A DNA stretch of 64,000 bases, taken from NCBI RefSeq assembly GCF_003268025.1, contig NZ_QLUW01000004.1, positions 310,001 through 374,000 on the forward strand, written 5' to 3'. Of the stretch, positions 9,056 through 18,136 are shown piece by piece. The DNA comes from Paenibacillus montanisoli. Its GTDB lineage: Bacteria; Bacillota; Bacilli; Paenibacillales; Paenibacillaceae. Each line of letters begins with the position of its first letter. Within the stretch, counting starts at the first letter, position 1. A program made the translations under genes and the position numbers. Under the pieces are notes generated by a model. It did not search any database. It was not told where the DNA came from and saw only the letters and a program-made list of their open reading frames with translations.

Positions 9056-9997
9056 CAAAGAAGTTTCAGAGACCTTGCGTGATATGCGATTGGCTATTAT
9101 GACAAGAACGAGACCGATTAAGCCCTGGAACATGCCGACAGCGGTCGCATACCCGTACTGCCCGCCCTTTAATCCGACTTGAATAATGTAGGTATCCAGA
9201 ATATCCGCATACTGCATGTTTCCAGGTGTACGAAGCAAGTAGATTTGATCGAAGCCGGCCGACAATATCCCTCCGATGGACAGGATAAACAGGATAACGA
9301 TCGTCGGCGTGATCGATGGGATCGTAATATTCCACATCTCTCTGAACTTGCTTGCGCCATCGATTTTGGCCGCTTCGTACAACTCTTGATTGACGCCTGC
9401 GATTGCTGCAAGATAAATGATCGAGTCCCAGCCGAGCGACTTCCACATATGGCTGCCGAACATGATCTGGTAGAAATATTGCGGCTCCATCAGATAGAAC
9501 GTGCTGCCGTCGCCGCCCATTTCGGCAATAAATTGGTTAAGCAATCCGGTATCGGGCGCCAGCAGCCGCTGAACCAAGCCGATGACAATGACCCAAGACA
9601 GGAAGTGCGGCAGGTAAAGGATGCTCTGCGAGACGTTCTTGAACCATTTACTGCGGATTTCATTAAACATAAGCGCCATCATAATCGGGAATGGCAGGTA
9701 CAGGAAGAGCTTCATCCCGCTAATAATAAGCGTATTGGAAATCAATTCCTTGCTTTTGTACGAGTTAAAGAAGGTGACGAAATAATCAAATCCAACCCAT
9801 GGACTATGTAGAAGACCTTTGTTGAACTTGTACTCCTTGAAAGCAAGCAGCAGGCCGCCCATCGGAATGTAAGAGAAGATAATAAAGAACGCGACGCATG
9901 GCAAAAGCATGAAGTACAAGTAGCGGTGCAGGACGATCGATTTCCACAAACTTCGCCCTGACTTGGCTGGCTTCAAAGTTGAAGACGCTTGCTGCAT
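9050..9997 (-). CDS. carbohydrate ABC transporter permease (LplB/MalF type)
   Basis: 315 residues with a short cytoplasmic N-terminus, then six predicted transmembrane helices beginning at about residue 27 (the LYFMLLPCVAFFIIFSY helix). The EAA loop NQELYEAAKIDGASKF lies in the C-terminal half and contacts the ATPase. It is the first gene of a seven-gene operon transcribed from the promoter at 10138-10166. The ATG is preceded by AAGAAGGTGA about ten bases away. It partners the permease at 6178-7086. Confidence 0.93.
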   Translation of the reverse strand: MQQASSTLKPAKSGRSLWKSIVLHRYLYFMLLPCVAFFIIFSYIPMGGLLLAFKEYKFNKGLLHSPWVGFDYFVTFFNSYKSKELISNTLIISGMKLFLYLPFPIMMALMFNEIRSKWFKNVSQSILYLPHFLSWVIVIGLVQRLLAPDTGLLNQFIAEMGGDGSTFYLMEPQYFYQIMFGSHMWKSLGWDSIIYLAAIAGVNQELYEAAKIDGASKFREMWNITIPSITPTIVILFILSIGGILSAGFDQIYLLRTPGNMQYADILDTYIIQVGLKGGQYGYATAVGMFQGLIGLVLVIIANRISRKVSETSLW

Positions 9998-10114
9998 AAG
10001 TCGGAAATCACCTTCTTTTCGGTTAATTGACCTTGAGATCGGTCAGGCAAATCGCATTTCTGGTATCGCTTCCATACTGGGCTATAAAAAAATGCGCCCG
10101 CAAACTGAAAGTTT

Positions 10115-10129
10115 ATGAAAGCGCTTCCT
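10115..10129 (-). promoter_or_regulatory. cre-like operator (CcpA or LacI-family site)
   Basis: ATGAAAGCGCTTCCT matches the catabolite-response consensus WTGNAANCGNWWNCW at every defined position. It starts two to three bases downstream of the predicted transcription start of the importer operon, a classic road-block position for repression by CcpA or by the local LacI protein. Confidence 0.7.
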
Positions 10130-10137
10130 TAATACTT

Positions 10138-10166
10138 ATTATAGCAAGGTTGTCACCAAATTACCA
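10138..10166 (-). promoter_or_regulatory. promoter of the importer operon (9997 to 1658)
   Basis: Minus-strand extended -10 (TGC TATAAT, hexamer 10138-10143) and a weak -35 (TGGTAA, 10161-10166) at 17-bp spacing. The perfect -10 with TGn suggests a sigma-A promoter not needing a strong -35. The cre-like site lies immediately downstream. Confidence 0.65.
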
Positions 10167-10184
10167 GCACTTTAATTATGATGA

Positions 10185-10889
10185 TTATATTAATTTTCGC
10201 AGTTCTTTCGGTGCCCGGGTCGTGATTGCATCTACTCCCATATCGATGTATCGCTGCATGGCCAATTGATCATTTACGGTATACACCCAGACCAGCAAGC
10301 CAACGGCATGCGCGTGTTTCACAACCGGATCCAGGCAGGTTGCGGCATTCATATTCAGTCCCGCGTATCCCGCCATAACTGCTGCGCGGCATACCGATTC
10401 GGCATATTCGTTGTAGGAAGCCAGCTGCCTCTCGTTCAGTTCGCGAGGGGTATTGAGCATCACTTGAATGTCCGGATGCCGCTCCGTGATCCCTTCCAAA
10501 AAACCGGTGATGTAGACTCTGTTCTCCGCACCATTACGGCGAATTAATCGAACCGCCGGCTCAATGGCCGCATCCGCTTTCAAATCCAGATTAAGCAGCA
10601 GGTCTTTTTGAGCCGACATCCGAAAGATCTGATCAAGCGTTGCAAGCTCATAGCGCTCATATACCGGATCGAGCAGCCGCCGCACTTCCTGCCGATTCAA
10701 CTGCGCATAGCCGTTGGTTTGAAGCAGCGGCGAATCATCGTGCAGCAGAATGGCCGTTCCGTCTGCAGCAGCCAACACATCAACCTCCGCTATGTGCGCT
10801 CCCGCCTCAATCGCTTCGAGGAACGAGTCGACCGTATTATCCGGATGCACGCCGCAGCCCGTATGGGCGCAGATCAGCGTTTCGCGCAT
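10185..10889 (-). CDS. glycerophosphodiester phosphodiesterase family protein, atypical active site
   Basis: 234 residues, a short cytosolic TIM barrel of the GDPD family. The start AHTGCGVHPDNT corresponds to the family AHRG...PENT signature, and EVDV and LLHDD correspond to the E-x-D metal site and the second catalytic His. The usual Arg after the first His is Thr, and PENT reads PDNT, so activity or substrate may differ from standard glycerophosphodiesterases. The family hydrolyses glycerophosphodiesters to glycerol 3-phosphate and an alcohol. As the last gene after the iol operon it could release inositol from glycerophosphoinositol (inference). ATG start with AGGAGG. Confidence 0.8.
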   Translation of the reverse strand: MRETLICAHTGCGVHPDNTVDSFLEAIEAGAHIAEVDVLAAADGTAILLHDDSPLLQTNGYAQLNRQEVRRLLDPVYERYELATLDQIFRMSAQKDLLLNLDLKADAAIEPAVRLIRRNGAENRVYITGFLEGITERHPDIQVMLNTPRELNERQLASYNEYAESVCRAAVMAGYAGLNMNAATCLDPVVKHAHAVGLLVWVYTVNDQLAMQRYIDMGVDAITTRAPKELRKLI

Positions 10890-10901
10890 CGCAACCGCCT
10901 C

Positions 10902-11669
10902 CTATCCTTGAGTGGCTAGCTTTTCAATCCGCATTAAATATTCGAAGCTTTCCGCCAGACTGTCGAGCGGGCTGCCCGGACAATAATCCTGCTCCACGGC
11001 ATACCATTCCACGCCGCTGCTCTCTCCCCATTGAAGAATCGGCACAAAGTCGATGATCCCGTTACCGATTTCCGCAAAGTAGCATCTGCCGTCGCCGGTC
11101 ATATCCTTGAGATGCAGGATCGGCATGCGATAGGCATAATCCCGGATATAGCCAAGCGGGTCCAAGCCAGCCTTCTTCACCCAATACGTATCGATTTCCG
11201 CGTAAACAGGCGCCGCAGGGTCCAGTTCCAGCACGTAATCCAGCGCATACCGGCCTTCGACGGACGTATGGAATTCGAAATCGTGGTTATGGTAGCCTAC
11301 GCGGAAGCCTGCGCCGCTCACCGCTGCTGCCACTTTGCGCAAGTCGTCCCTTACGCTCCGGTAGCCGTCCGGATTTTGCAGCTCGCCCGGAAGAGAGTGG
11401 CAAATGAAATCCTTGGTGTTGAACAAACGCGCCTCTTCGAGAACCGCCTCCAAATCATGCTTCATTCGTTCAAGCCCGACATGCATTCCCGCGGTGCGCA
11501 GGCCAAGCTCGTTCATGACAGCGGCAATCTCTCTCGGATCGTTGCCGTGAAGACCGTCGATTTGAACGGCGCTCCAACCCATCTTCTTCAACTCCCGCAG
11601 CGTTCCGGGAAAATCAATCTTCAGCTCGTTACGGAGCGTGTACAACTGTGCCGCTAATTTGTGTCTCAT
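10902..11669 (-). CDS. sugar phosphate isomerase/epimerase family protein (xylose-isomerase-like TIM barrel)
   Basis: About 255 residues of the AP-endonuclease-2/xylose-isomerase-like barrel. Visible features are AAQLYTLR at the start, the metal-ligand region YHNHDFEF near the middle, EIDTYW and HLKDMT on later strands, and the C-terminal EQD. Enzymes of this fold, such as IolE, IolI and IolH, isomerise or dehydrate keto-sugars and inosose with a divalent metal. The ATG at 11669 overlaps the preceding gene's stop by 4 bp and is preferred over an in-frame start 33 bp upstream. Its place after the iol genes makes an inosose-isomerase role possible but unproven. Confidence 0.85.
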   Translation of the reverse strand: MRHKLAAQLYTLRNELKIDFPGTLRELKKMGWSAVQIDGLHGNDPREIAAVMNELGLRTAGMHVGLERMKHDLEAVLEEARLFNTKDFICHSLPGELQNPDGYRSVRDDLRKVAAAVSGAGFRVGYHNHDFEFHTSVEGRYALDYVLELDPAAPVYAEIDTYWVKKAGLDPLGYIRDYAYRMPILHLKDMTGDGRCYFAEIGNGIIDFVPILQWGESSGVEWYAVEQDYCPGSPLDSLAESFEYLMRIEKLATQG

Positions 11670-12595
11670 CCCGCCAGCGCCTCCTGTTCTAAATTGAGCC
11701 ATGCCAGTTCTCCCTCGGTAAGTGCCAGCTCCATGGCTTGAAGCGATTCTTCCAATTCTTGATGCTGCCTAGGGCCGATCACGGCGCAAGTCGGGAAAGA
11801 GCGGTTCAGCACGAAGCCCAGTGCGATTTGCATGGCGGACACGCCCTTCGCCTCGGCCAATTTCGCCGCTCTCGCGTAACGCTCCCAATTGGCTTCGTTA
11901 TAATAGACGCGCACCATATCGGCATTCGAATGGTCCTCCGGCGAGAAGCGGCCCGAGAAGAAGCCTCCGGCCTGGGCGGACCAAGCGAGCAGCGGCATTT
12001 GATTGCGCGTATGCCACGCCGCTGTCTCCTCGTCGGCAGACACGCAGCCTGCCCATCTCGGTTCCTTCGCGGCAGCGAGCGCAAGATTAACGCTGCTGAA
12101 CGTAAACCCCGTTAAGCCATGGCTTGACGCATAGTCATTTGCTTCTTGAATCCGCTTATAGGTCCAGTTGGAGGCCCCGATCGCCTTGATTCGCCCTTCG
12201 GCCAGATGCAGGTTAAGCTCCTCCATAACGGGACCGACCGGCACGCCCGGTTCGTCTCTGTGCAAAGCATACAGGTCAACGTAATCCGTATTCAGCCTTT
12301 CCAGGCTTTCGAACAAATCCTTGCGGATGGAAGGCGCATCTACCCGGGGCCCGGGTCTGCCGTCATCGTGATGAGCGCCTTTGGTCATAATGACAAGCTT
12401 GTCGCGATGGCCGTTTTCCTTGATCCACGTCCCCAGAATCCGTTCGGCCGTATTATACTGGTGAGCGGTATCGATCGTTGTGCCTCCGGCATGAACAAAT
12501 TGATCAAGCAGCTCCGTGCCGTTCAGCTTCCGTAAATCCCCGGTTCCAAAAATAAGCCGGGAAAGCTTGATTCCATTCAGCTCTATGAAATTCAT
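11666..12595 (-). CDS. aldo/keto reductase
   Basis: About 309 residues with the AKR tetrad: the Asp in TIDTAHQY, the following Tyr, Lys in MTKGAHH and His in ALHRD. It is a cytosolic NAD(P)H-dependent reductase of sugars or other carbonyls. The start is set at the ATG of MNFIELNG (12593-12595), which has AGGAGG upstream; the open frame continues 40 codons further, but that part has no homologous character and runs through the operator at 12639-12654. It follows the LacI gene by 85 bp and overlaps the isomerase gene by 4 bp. Confidence 0.9.
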   Translation of the reverse strand: MNFIELNGIKLSRLIFGTGDLRKLNGTELLDQFVHAGGTTIDTAHQYNTAERILGTWIKENGHRDKLVIMTKGAHHDDGRPGPRVDAPSIRKDLFESLERLNTDYVDLYALHRDEPGVPVGPVMEELNLHLAEGRIKAIGASNWTYKRIQEANDYASSHGLTGFTFSSVNLALAAAKEPRWAGCVSADEETAAWHTRNQMPLLAWSAQAGGFFSGRFSPEDHSNADMVRVYYNEANWERYARAAKLAEAKGVSAMQIALGFVLNRSFPTCAVIGPRQHQELEESLQAMELALTEGELAWLNLEQEALAG

Positions 12596-12638
12596 CGTAT
12601 CGTAAGCCTCCTGCTTCCTCTGAAGTGAACTCGTTGAA

Positions 12639-12654
12639 CTGGAAACGTTACCAG
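12639..12654. promoter_or_regulatory. LacI-family operator palindrome CTGGAAACGTTACCAG
   Basis: A 16-bp palindrome with one mismatched symmetric pair and the central AACGTT typical of LacI-family sites. It also matches the cre consensus with one mismatch. It sits between the LacI gene (12681-13691) and the aldo/keto reductase start, where it could control a downstream sub-operon. Confidence 0.6.
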
Positions 12655-12680
12655 AAAAGGATATGGAGCCTCCCCCGCTC

Positions 12681-13691
12681 TTAGCGAAGGGGGGCTGCCG
12701 TTGATTGCCGGACAATCAGCTCCGGCGCAAGCACCGTTCTGGATGATTCATCCGGCTGTTCGCCGTTCTTTTGCAAAATGATGTCAACCGCCAGCCCGCC
12801 CATCCGTTCCGTCGGCTGGGCAATGGTCGTCAGCGCCGGGTTGGTCACCGTTGCCAGTATCGTATTATCGAAGCCGATAACTGACAGCTCGCGGGGCACG
12901 CTGATCCCAAGCTCCCTTGCCGCTTGCAGCGCCCCGATCGCGAGCAGGTCGTTGCAGCAGAAAATCGCTGTCGGCCGCTCGGCATAACGCATCAGCTCGG
13001 ACGCGTTCCGCTTGCCGTCTTTGATGAGATCGCGCCCGCCGGATTTCACGAAGTACTCCGGCAGAGTTTGCCCCGACTCCGCCATCGCCTCGCGAAAGCC
13101 GCGAATCCGCTCCTGCGAGCTGGTGACCTTCGGGTGCTCCGCCAAGACCGCCATCGAGGTATGGCCCAGACTAAGCAGATGCTGTGCCGCCAAGCGGCCT
13201 CCCTCATAATCGTCGACGGTGACCGTCTGGATCGCTTCCCCCGGAAGTCCCCGCGCTATCATCGTCACCGGAATGGATTTGGCCAGTATCGGAGCAAGCA
13301 GTTCCTTATCCTCAATGCCCGTCCCGATAATGATGCCGTCTACGCTCTTCTGCTGCAGCAGCGTCAAATAGCGTTCCACCCGTTCATCCTGGTTGTCCGT
13401 GCTGCAGATGACGAGACTGTAGCCGTGATGATCTACGCGGTCCTCTACCGCGCGGGCGATCTCGGCGAAGAAAGGATTGGAGATGTCCGGCACCAATAAT
13501 CCGAGCGTGTAGGTTTTTTTGCCGGTAAGCGCCGCGGCGATGACGCTCGGTTTATAGCCGAGCCTCTCCATGACGTCCATGATTTTGGCACGGCGTTCCT
13601 CGCTGATCTTGCCTTTGCCGTTAATGACTTGCGAGACTGCCGCGATCGATACACCGGCTTCCCTGGCCACGTCGTAAATGGTTGCTTTCAT
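12681..13691 (-). CDS. LacI/GalR family transcriptional regulator
   Basis: 336 residues. The N-terminal helix-turn-helix has YDVAREAGVSIAAVSQVING, then the hinge region PSVIAAAL, then a sugar-binding-protein-like sensor with LGLLVPDISNPFFAEI. ATG start with AAGGAGG. It lies 47 bp after iolB with no terminator visible between, and just upstream of a LacI-type palindrome, so autoregulation and control of the neighbouring iol operon are both plausible. B. subtilis uses the DeoR-family IolR instead; no IolR is present in this window. Confidence 0.93.
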   Translation of the reverse strand: MKATIYDVAREAGVSIAAVSQVINGKGKISEERRAKIMDVMERLGYKPSVIAAALTGKKTYTLGLLVPDISNPFFAEIARAVEDRVDHHGYSLVICSTDNQDERVERYLTLLQQKSVDGIIIGTGIEDKELLAPILAKSIPVTMIARGLPGEAIQTVTVDDYEGGRLAAQHLLSLGHTSMAVLAEHPKVTSSQERIRGFREAMAESGQTLPEYFVKSGGRDLIKDGKRNASELMRYAERPTAIFCCNDLLAIGALQAARELGISVPRELSVIGFDNTILATVTNPALTTIAQPTERMGGLAVDIILQKNGEQPDESSRTVLAPELIVRQSTAAPLR

Positions 13692-13738
13692 CTCTTGCTT
13701 CCTCCTTGATGCTGCCGCTTAGGGCGGTTCTTGCACAT

Positions 13739-14554
13739 TTACTTGCCCGGCTTGTTCATGATCCACTCATGATCCGGGTCGTTATGAAATTTCCATGTTC
13801 GGACAGGGCCCGCCATCACATTCAGATAATAACAATTATAACCCGGAGGCGCGGAAACCGGATGGTACCCTTTCGGTACGAGGACCGCTTCCCCATTCCG
13901 CACGATCAGCGTTTCGTCCAACGATCGGTCGTCCGTATAGACGCGCTGTACCGCAAAGCCCTGCTCCGGCTGGATCCGGAAATAATAGGTTTCCTCCAGC
14001 TCCGACTCCTCCGGCAGCGCGTTTCGATCGTGTTTATGAGGCGGATAGCTGGACCAGTGGCCGTTAGGCGTAAAGACTTCCACGACCAGCAAGCTGTCGG
14101 CCGGCTCCTGCTCCGGCAAAATATTATGAATATAACGCTCGATATTCCCATAACCCCGCGTTTCGACGCCTACTTGCTCCGGCGTTATAAGCCTCGCCTC
14201 GTGGGAGCTTTGGCCCGGTGCGGAGCAAACGGCTACCTCCAGCGCCGTCTTCGCCGTAATCTCATAGCTGTCATGGTCCGGGACGTAGACGGAATACGGA
14301 GGTATTTGCTCGAACACGCTCATTCGTTTGCCGATGCCCTGCCACGATTGTTTTTCCGTTCTAATATCGGCATGCCCGCCAAGTAGGACGAGACAGACTT
14401 CCCGCTCCCCGGTCTCCCTTGCAATGGTTTCCCCTTCGGCTAACCGCAGTACTTCGAAGCCGACATACTGCCAGCCTGCCGATTCCGGCGTAATGCGCAG
14501 AATACTGCCGTCCTGATTCGGTTCAATTTCCGGTGTCACAATCAATTTCGACAA
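13739..14554 (-). CDS. iolB: 5-deoxy-glucuronate isomerase
   Basis: 271 residues, the usual IolB length, a cytosolic bicupin. It converts 5-deoxy-D-glucuronate to 2-deoxy-5-keto-D-gluconate, the fourth step of inositol catabolism. Diagnostic parts are the first-cupin GERE/LLGG region, and in the second cupin PPHKHDRNALPEESELEETYYF (metal-binding His, His and Glu) followed by the late His in PKGYHPV. It starts with TTG, preceded by AAGGAGG at rather long spacing; there is no closer ATG. It is the last recognisable iol enzyme in the operon. Confidence 0.96.
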   Translation of the reverse strand: MSKLIVTPEIEPNQDGSILRITPESAGWQYVGFEVLRLAEGETIARETGEREVCLVLLGGHADIRTEKQSWQGIGKRMSVFEQIPPYSVYVPDHDSYEITAKTALEVAVCSAPGQSSHEARLITPEQVGVETRGYGNIERYIHNILPEQEPADSLLVVEVFTPNGHWSSYPPHKHDRNALPEESELEETYYFRIQPEQGFAVQRVYTDDRSLDETLIVRNGEAVLVPKGYHPVSAPPGYNCYYLNVMAGPVRTWKFHNDPDHEWIMNKPGK

Positions 14555-14579
14555 GCTTCTTCCTGCCTCCTTCCAAGGC

Positions 14580-15623
14580 TTAAGCCAAGATTGAGTGCTG
14601 CGCCGCCAGCTCCAGCGTTTCCGAAAGCTTCACGGGCCGGCCGAGCCGCTGCGACAGCTTGGCTGCAAGCGCCGCCCGCTCGGCCTGCAAACCGTCCGTT
14701 CCGCTTACGGGAACCGGCTTGCCGTGAAGGATACTATCGATAAACAGCTGCGTTTCTTCGATGTAGGCTCCGTTATACCGTTCCAAAAAGAAATGAAGCG
14801 GCTTATCGCGATAAATCCCATCCGCGGTGCTGATCTCCGCCGTATTCGGGTAATCGTTGGTCACGGCCACGCTGCCTTTGGAGCCGAACACCTCCACCCG
14901 CTGATCGTAGCCGTATACGGCTTGGCGGCTGTTGTCGATAACGCCAAGCGCTCCGTTCGCGAATTTCAGGGTAACGATGGCCGTATCCGAGTCGCCGCAC
15001 TCGGCGAAAACCGGATCGATCAGTACGCCGCCTTGCGCATACACTTCCTCGATCTCGCTGCCGGAAACATAGCGCGCCATGTCAAAATCATGGATCATCA
15101 TATCCATGTAAATGCCGCCCGATACCTTAATGTAATCCGGGTGCGGAGGGCTCGGATCGCGCGACGTAATCTTCACGATGTGAGGCAGTCCAATCGTACC
15201 GCCTTGCACATGCTCGCGAAGCCGCTTGAAATTGTGGTCGAACCGGCGGTTAAAGCCGATTTGCAGCTTAACCCCCGCTTCGCGGGCCGCCTCCACGGCT
15301 TCCTCCGTCTTACGCACATCCATGCTGACCGGCTTCTCGCAGAAGATATGCTTGCCCGCCCGGGCGGCCTGTAAAATAAGCGGTACGTGCGTATTGGTCG
15401 ACGAGCAAATGAATATGGCCTCGATAGAAGGGTCGGCCATCACCGCATCGCTGTCCCTCAGAACTGCCGGAATGCCGCATGCCGCCGCCCATTCCTGAAG
15501 CTCCGGTCCTGCGAACGCGTCACATACCGCGGCCACTTCGACCTCGGGCATCCGCAGCAAATTGCCGACGTGGATTTTGCCGATGCGGCCGGCTCCGATA
15601 ACGGCCGCTTTAATTTTTCCCAT
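14580..15623 (-). CDS. iolG: myo-inositol 2-dehydrogenase
   Basis: 347 residues of the Gfo/Idh/MocA family. The NAD-binding loop GAGRIGKIH is near the N-terminus, CEKPVSMD carries the family Lys, and GGIYMDMMIHDFD carries the conserved Asp and His of the IolG active site. It oxidises myo-inositol to scyllo-inosose (2-keto-myo-inositol) with NAD+, the first pathway step. The ATG at 15621-15623 is supported by AAAGGAG; the frame continues 76 codons upstream but only as antisense-like overlap with iolA. It lies 17 bp after the iolA stop. Confidence 0.94.
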   Translation of the reverse strand: MGKIKAAVIGAGRIGKIHVGNLLRMPEVEVAAVCDAFAGPELQEWAAACGIPAVLRDSDAVMADPSIEAIFICSSTNTHVPLILQAARAGKHIFCEKPVSMDVRKTEEAVEAAREAGVKLQIGFNRRFDHNFKRLREHVQGGTIGLPHIVKITSRDPSPPHPDYIKVSGGIYMDMMIHDFDMARYVSGSEIEEVYAQGGVLIDPVFAECGDSDTAIVTLKFANGALGVIDNSRQAVYGYDQRVEVFGSKGSVAVTNDYPNTAEISTADGIYRDKPLHFFLERYNGAYIEETQLFIDSILHGKPVPVSGTDGLQAERAALAAKLSQRLGRPVKLSETLELAAQHSILA

Positions 15624-15640
15624 GCAGCGATCGCTCCTTT

Positions 15641-17092
15641 CTACCAGCGGGCTGTGACCATTTTTTTGCGGGTGTAAAATTCCACGCCGTCCGTGCCATT
15701 GGCATGCAGATCGCCGTAGAACGACTTCTTCCAGCCGGAGAAGGGGAAGAATGCCATCGGCGCCGGAACGCCGAGATTGATTCCCAGCATGCCGGCATCG
15801 ATCGTCTCCCGGAATTGGCGGACATGGCTGCCGTTCTTCGTGAAAAGGCACGCGCCGTTGGCGAAGTCCGATCGGTTCGCAAGCTCGATTGCCTCTTCAA
15901 GCGTGTCGACTCGTGCGATTGAGAGCACCGGCGCGAAAATTTCATCCTGCCAAATTTTCATGCCGCCCTTTACGCCGTCGAAGATCGTCGGCCCGACGAA
16001 GTAGCCCTTTCCGTCCGCTGCTTCATCTTGACGTCCGTCACGAAGCAGATGAGCGCCTTCTTGTTCGCCGAGTTCAATATAGCTCAGCGTACGCTGCTTA
16101 TGCGGGGCACGGATGACAGGGCCAAGGAATACGCCCTCCTCGGCACCGTTACCGATCGTCAGGCGGTCGGCGGCTTCTGCCAGCTTGCCCGCGAGCGAGT
16201 CCGCGACATCGCCGACAGCCACTACGACGGAGCACGCCATGCAGCGTTCTCCCGCGGAGCCGAAGGCCGCGTTAATGATTTCTTTGACGGTCAAGTCCAG
16301 ATCCGCATCCGGCATGACGATCGTGTGGTTCTTGGCGCCGGCCAGCGCTTGAACCCGCTTCCCGTGGGCGGATGCCGTCTTATGCACGTACTCGGCCACC
16401 GGTTGGGAGCCGACGAAGGAAACGGCCTCAATTTGCGGATGTTCCAGCATGCCGTTCACGACATCATGCGCGCCGTGGACGATGTTGAACACGCCGTCAG
16501 GCAGTCCGGCTTCCTTGAACAGCTCCGCGAGCCGGTTGGCTAGTAGCGGCGTGCGCTCGGACGGCTTCAAGATGAAGGCGTTGCCGCAGGCAATGGCAAG
16601 CGGAAACATCCAGCACGGCACCATCATCGGGAAATTAAAAGGCGTGATGCCGGCGACGACGCCGACCGGATAGCGGTACATGCCGGATTCCAGATTGGAC
16701 GCGATGTCCGGCAGCTGCTTGCCCATCATGAGCGTCGGCGCCCCTGCCGCGAATTCCACGCATTCAATGCCGCGCTGCACCTCGCCGTACGCTTCGCCGT
16801 AGCTTTTTCCGTTCTCCTGCGTGACCAGCTTCGCCAGCTCCTCCCAATGCTCGACGAGCAGCTGCTGGTACTTGAACAGCACGCGGGCGCGACGCGGGAC
16901 CGGCGTGGCGCTCCAGGATTTGAACGCTTCCTCGGCCGTTTGAACCGCACGGTCCACGTCTTCCTTCGTGGATAGCGGCACAAGGGCGATCACTTCTTCG
17001 GTTGCCGGATTGAAGACCTGCTCGGTCCTCTCCGCCGAGGAAGGGACCCACTCGCCGCCAATCCAGTTCCTCAATACTTGTGTCAACGTCAT
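15641..17092 (-). CDS. iolA: methylmalonate/malonate-semialdehyde dehydrogenase (CoA-acylating)
   Basis: 483 residues, an aldehyde dehydrogenase fold of family length. The catalytic Cys is in GSAGERCMA, and N-terminal FNFPMMVP and LKPSERTP are the MMSDH-type cofactor motifs. It converts malonate semialdehyde, the end product of the inositol pathway, to acetyl-CoA using NAD+ and CoA. The ATG at 17090-17092 is preceded by AGAGGGG. It sits between iolC and iolG in the operon. Confidence 0.95.
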   Translation of the reverse strand: MTLTQVLRNWIGGEWVPSSAERTEQVFNPATEEVIALVPLSTKEDVDRAVQTAEEAFKSWSATPVPRRARVLFKYQQLLVEHWEELAKLVTQENGKSYGEAYGEVQRGIECVEFAAGAPTLMMGKQLPDIASNLESGMYRYPVGVVAGITPFNFPMMVPCWMFPLAIACGNAFILKPSERTPLLANRLAELFKEAGLPDGVFNIVHGAHDVVNGMLEHPQIEAVSFVGSQPVAEYVHKTASAHGKRVQALAGAKNHTIVMPDADLDLTVKEIINAAFGSAGERCMACSVVVAVGDVADSLAGKLAEAADRLTIGNGAEEGVFLGPVIRAPHKQRTLSYIELGEQEGAHLLRDGRQDEAADGKGYFVGPTIFDGVKGGMKIWQDEIFAPVLSIARVDTLEEAIELANRSDFANGACLFTKNGSHVRQFRETIDAGMLGINLGVPAPMAFFPFSGWKKSFYGDLHANGTDGVEFYTRKKMVTARW

Positions 17093-17115
17093 CTACCCCT
17101 CTCATAGGTTGCGGA

Positions 17116-18126
17116 CTAAGTAGCCGTGATCTTTCCGCTATTGCAATCTTCCATATACCGGATCACTTGATCCGCCGTAGGCATCGCGTCGGAGCAGCTA
17201 TGGCTGGAGATGACGATGCACGCCGCCGCGCTGCCGAATTCCATGCTCCGCTCGATGGTCCAGCCCTCCATAACGCCGTGCAGGAAGCCCGCAGCGTACG
17301 AATCGCCGGCCCCGAACGTTTTGACGACCTTGGCCGGGAAGCTTCTGGCTCTGTGGCTCGCTCCGTCGCGGGTATAGGCAATCGACCCTTCCTTGCCATG
17401 CTTGATGATGACGATCCGTGCCGAATAGTCGAACCATTTGGACGCCGTAACCCGGTCGTCATGCCCCGGATTCGGATCGAAAGCCTCCATCAAATCGAAC
17501 TCCTCGCGCGTTCCGAGGATGATATCGCATTTCTCGGCCGCGAGATTGTAGTATACGGCGGTTTCTTCCTTCGACTTCCACGTATATGGACGGTAATCGA
17601 GGTCGAACGCGATGACGGCTCCATGCTTCCGGGCATAAGCCAGCGCTTGAAAAACCGCCTCCCGCGAAGGGCTCGCCGCCAGCGCCGTGCCGGAAATCAG
17701 CAGCAGCTTTGCCTTGTCGATGACGTCTTCGCTTACCTCGCCTGCCGTCAGCTTCAGGTCGGCGGCATTGTCCCGGTACATCAGGATGCTGCAGTCGGTC
17801 GGGCTTTTAATTTCCGTAAAGGCTAGGCCGGTCACGGCTCCCGTATGATCGGTCACGACACTCGCCGTATCGATCCCGTTGCGTTCCAGGTAACCGCTGA
17901 TGAAGCGGCCCATCTGATCGTCCGCGATTTTGCCGATGAAAGCCGTCTTCCTTCCCAGACGCGACATGCCGATCGCAATATTGGCCGGCGAGCCGCCGAC
18001 ATATTTGGTGAAGGTCATCGTCTCTTCCATCGGGCGATTGATTTCATTGGCATTCAGATCGATGCACAGCCGTCCGATCGCGACGAAATCCAGCGGCTTC
18101 TCCGCCGAAAAGAGAATTGGGTTCAT
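17116..18126 (-). CDS. iolC: 5-dehydro-2-deoxygluconokinase
   Basis: About 336 residues, a PfkB-family kinase. DFVAIGRLCIDLNAN at the N-terminus, the VGGSPANIAIG glycine cluster and the C-terminal FGAGDSYAAGF signature (catalytic Asp) are all present. It phosphorylates 2-deoxy-5-keto-D-gluconate. It is not fused to the IolJ-type aldolase domain found in some proteobacteria, and no iolJ is visible in the window. The ATG at 18126, 10 bp after the iolE stop, is chosen because the family N-terminus begins there; the ribosome-binding site is weak, and 81 upstream codons of open frame are only shadow of iolE. Confidence 0.94.
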   Translation of the reverse strand: MNPILFSAEKPLDFVAIGRLCIDLNANEINRPMEETMTFTKYVGGSPANIAIGMSRLGRKTAFIGKIADDQMGRFISGYLERNGIDTASVVTDHTGAVTGLAFTEIKSPTDCSILMYRDNAADLKLTAGEVSEDVIDKAKLLLISGTALAASPSREAVFQALAYARKHGAVIAFDLDYRPYTWKSKEETAVYYNLAAEKCDIILGTREEFDLMEAFDPNPGHDDRVTASKWFDYSARIVIIKHGKEGSIAYTRDGASHRARSFPAKVVKTFGAGDSYAAGFLHGVMEGWTIERSMEFGSAAACIVISSHSCSDAMPTADQVIRYMEDCNSGKITAT

Positions 18127-18136
18127 AGAGTGCAGC

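Noticed and set aside
15624-15851. N-terminal 76-codon extension of iolG
   Set aside because: The extension overlaps the iolA end in another frame, has no homology to IolG, and a good ribosome-binding site precedes the ATG at 15623.
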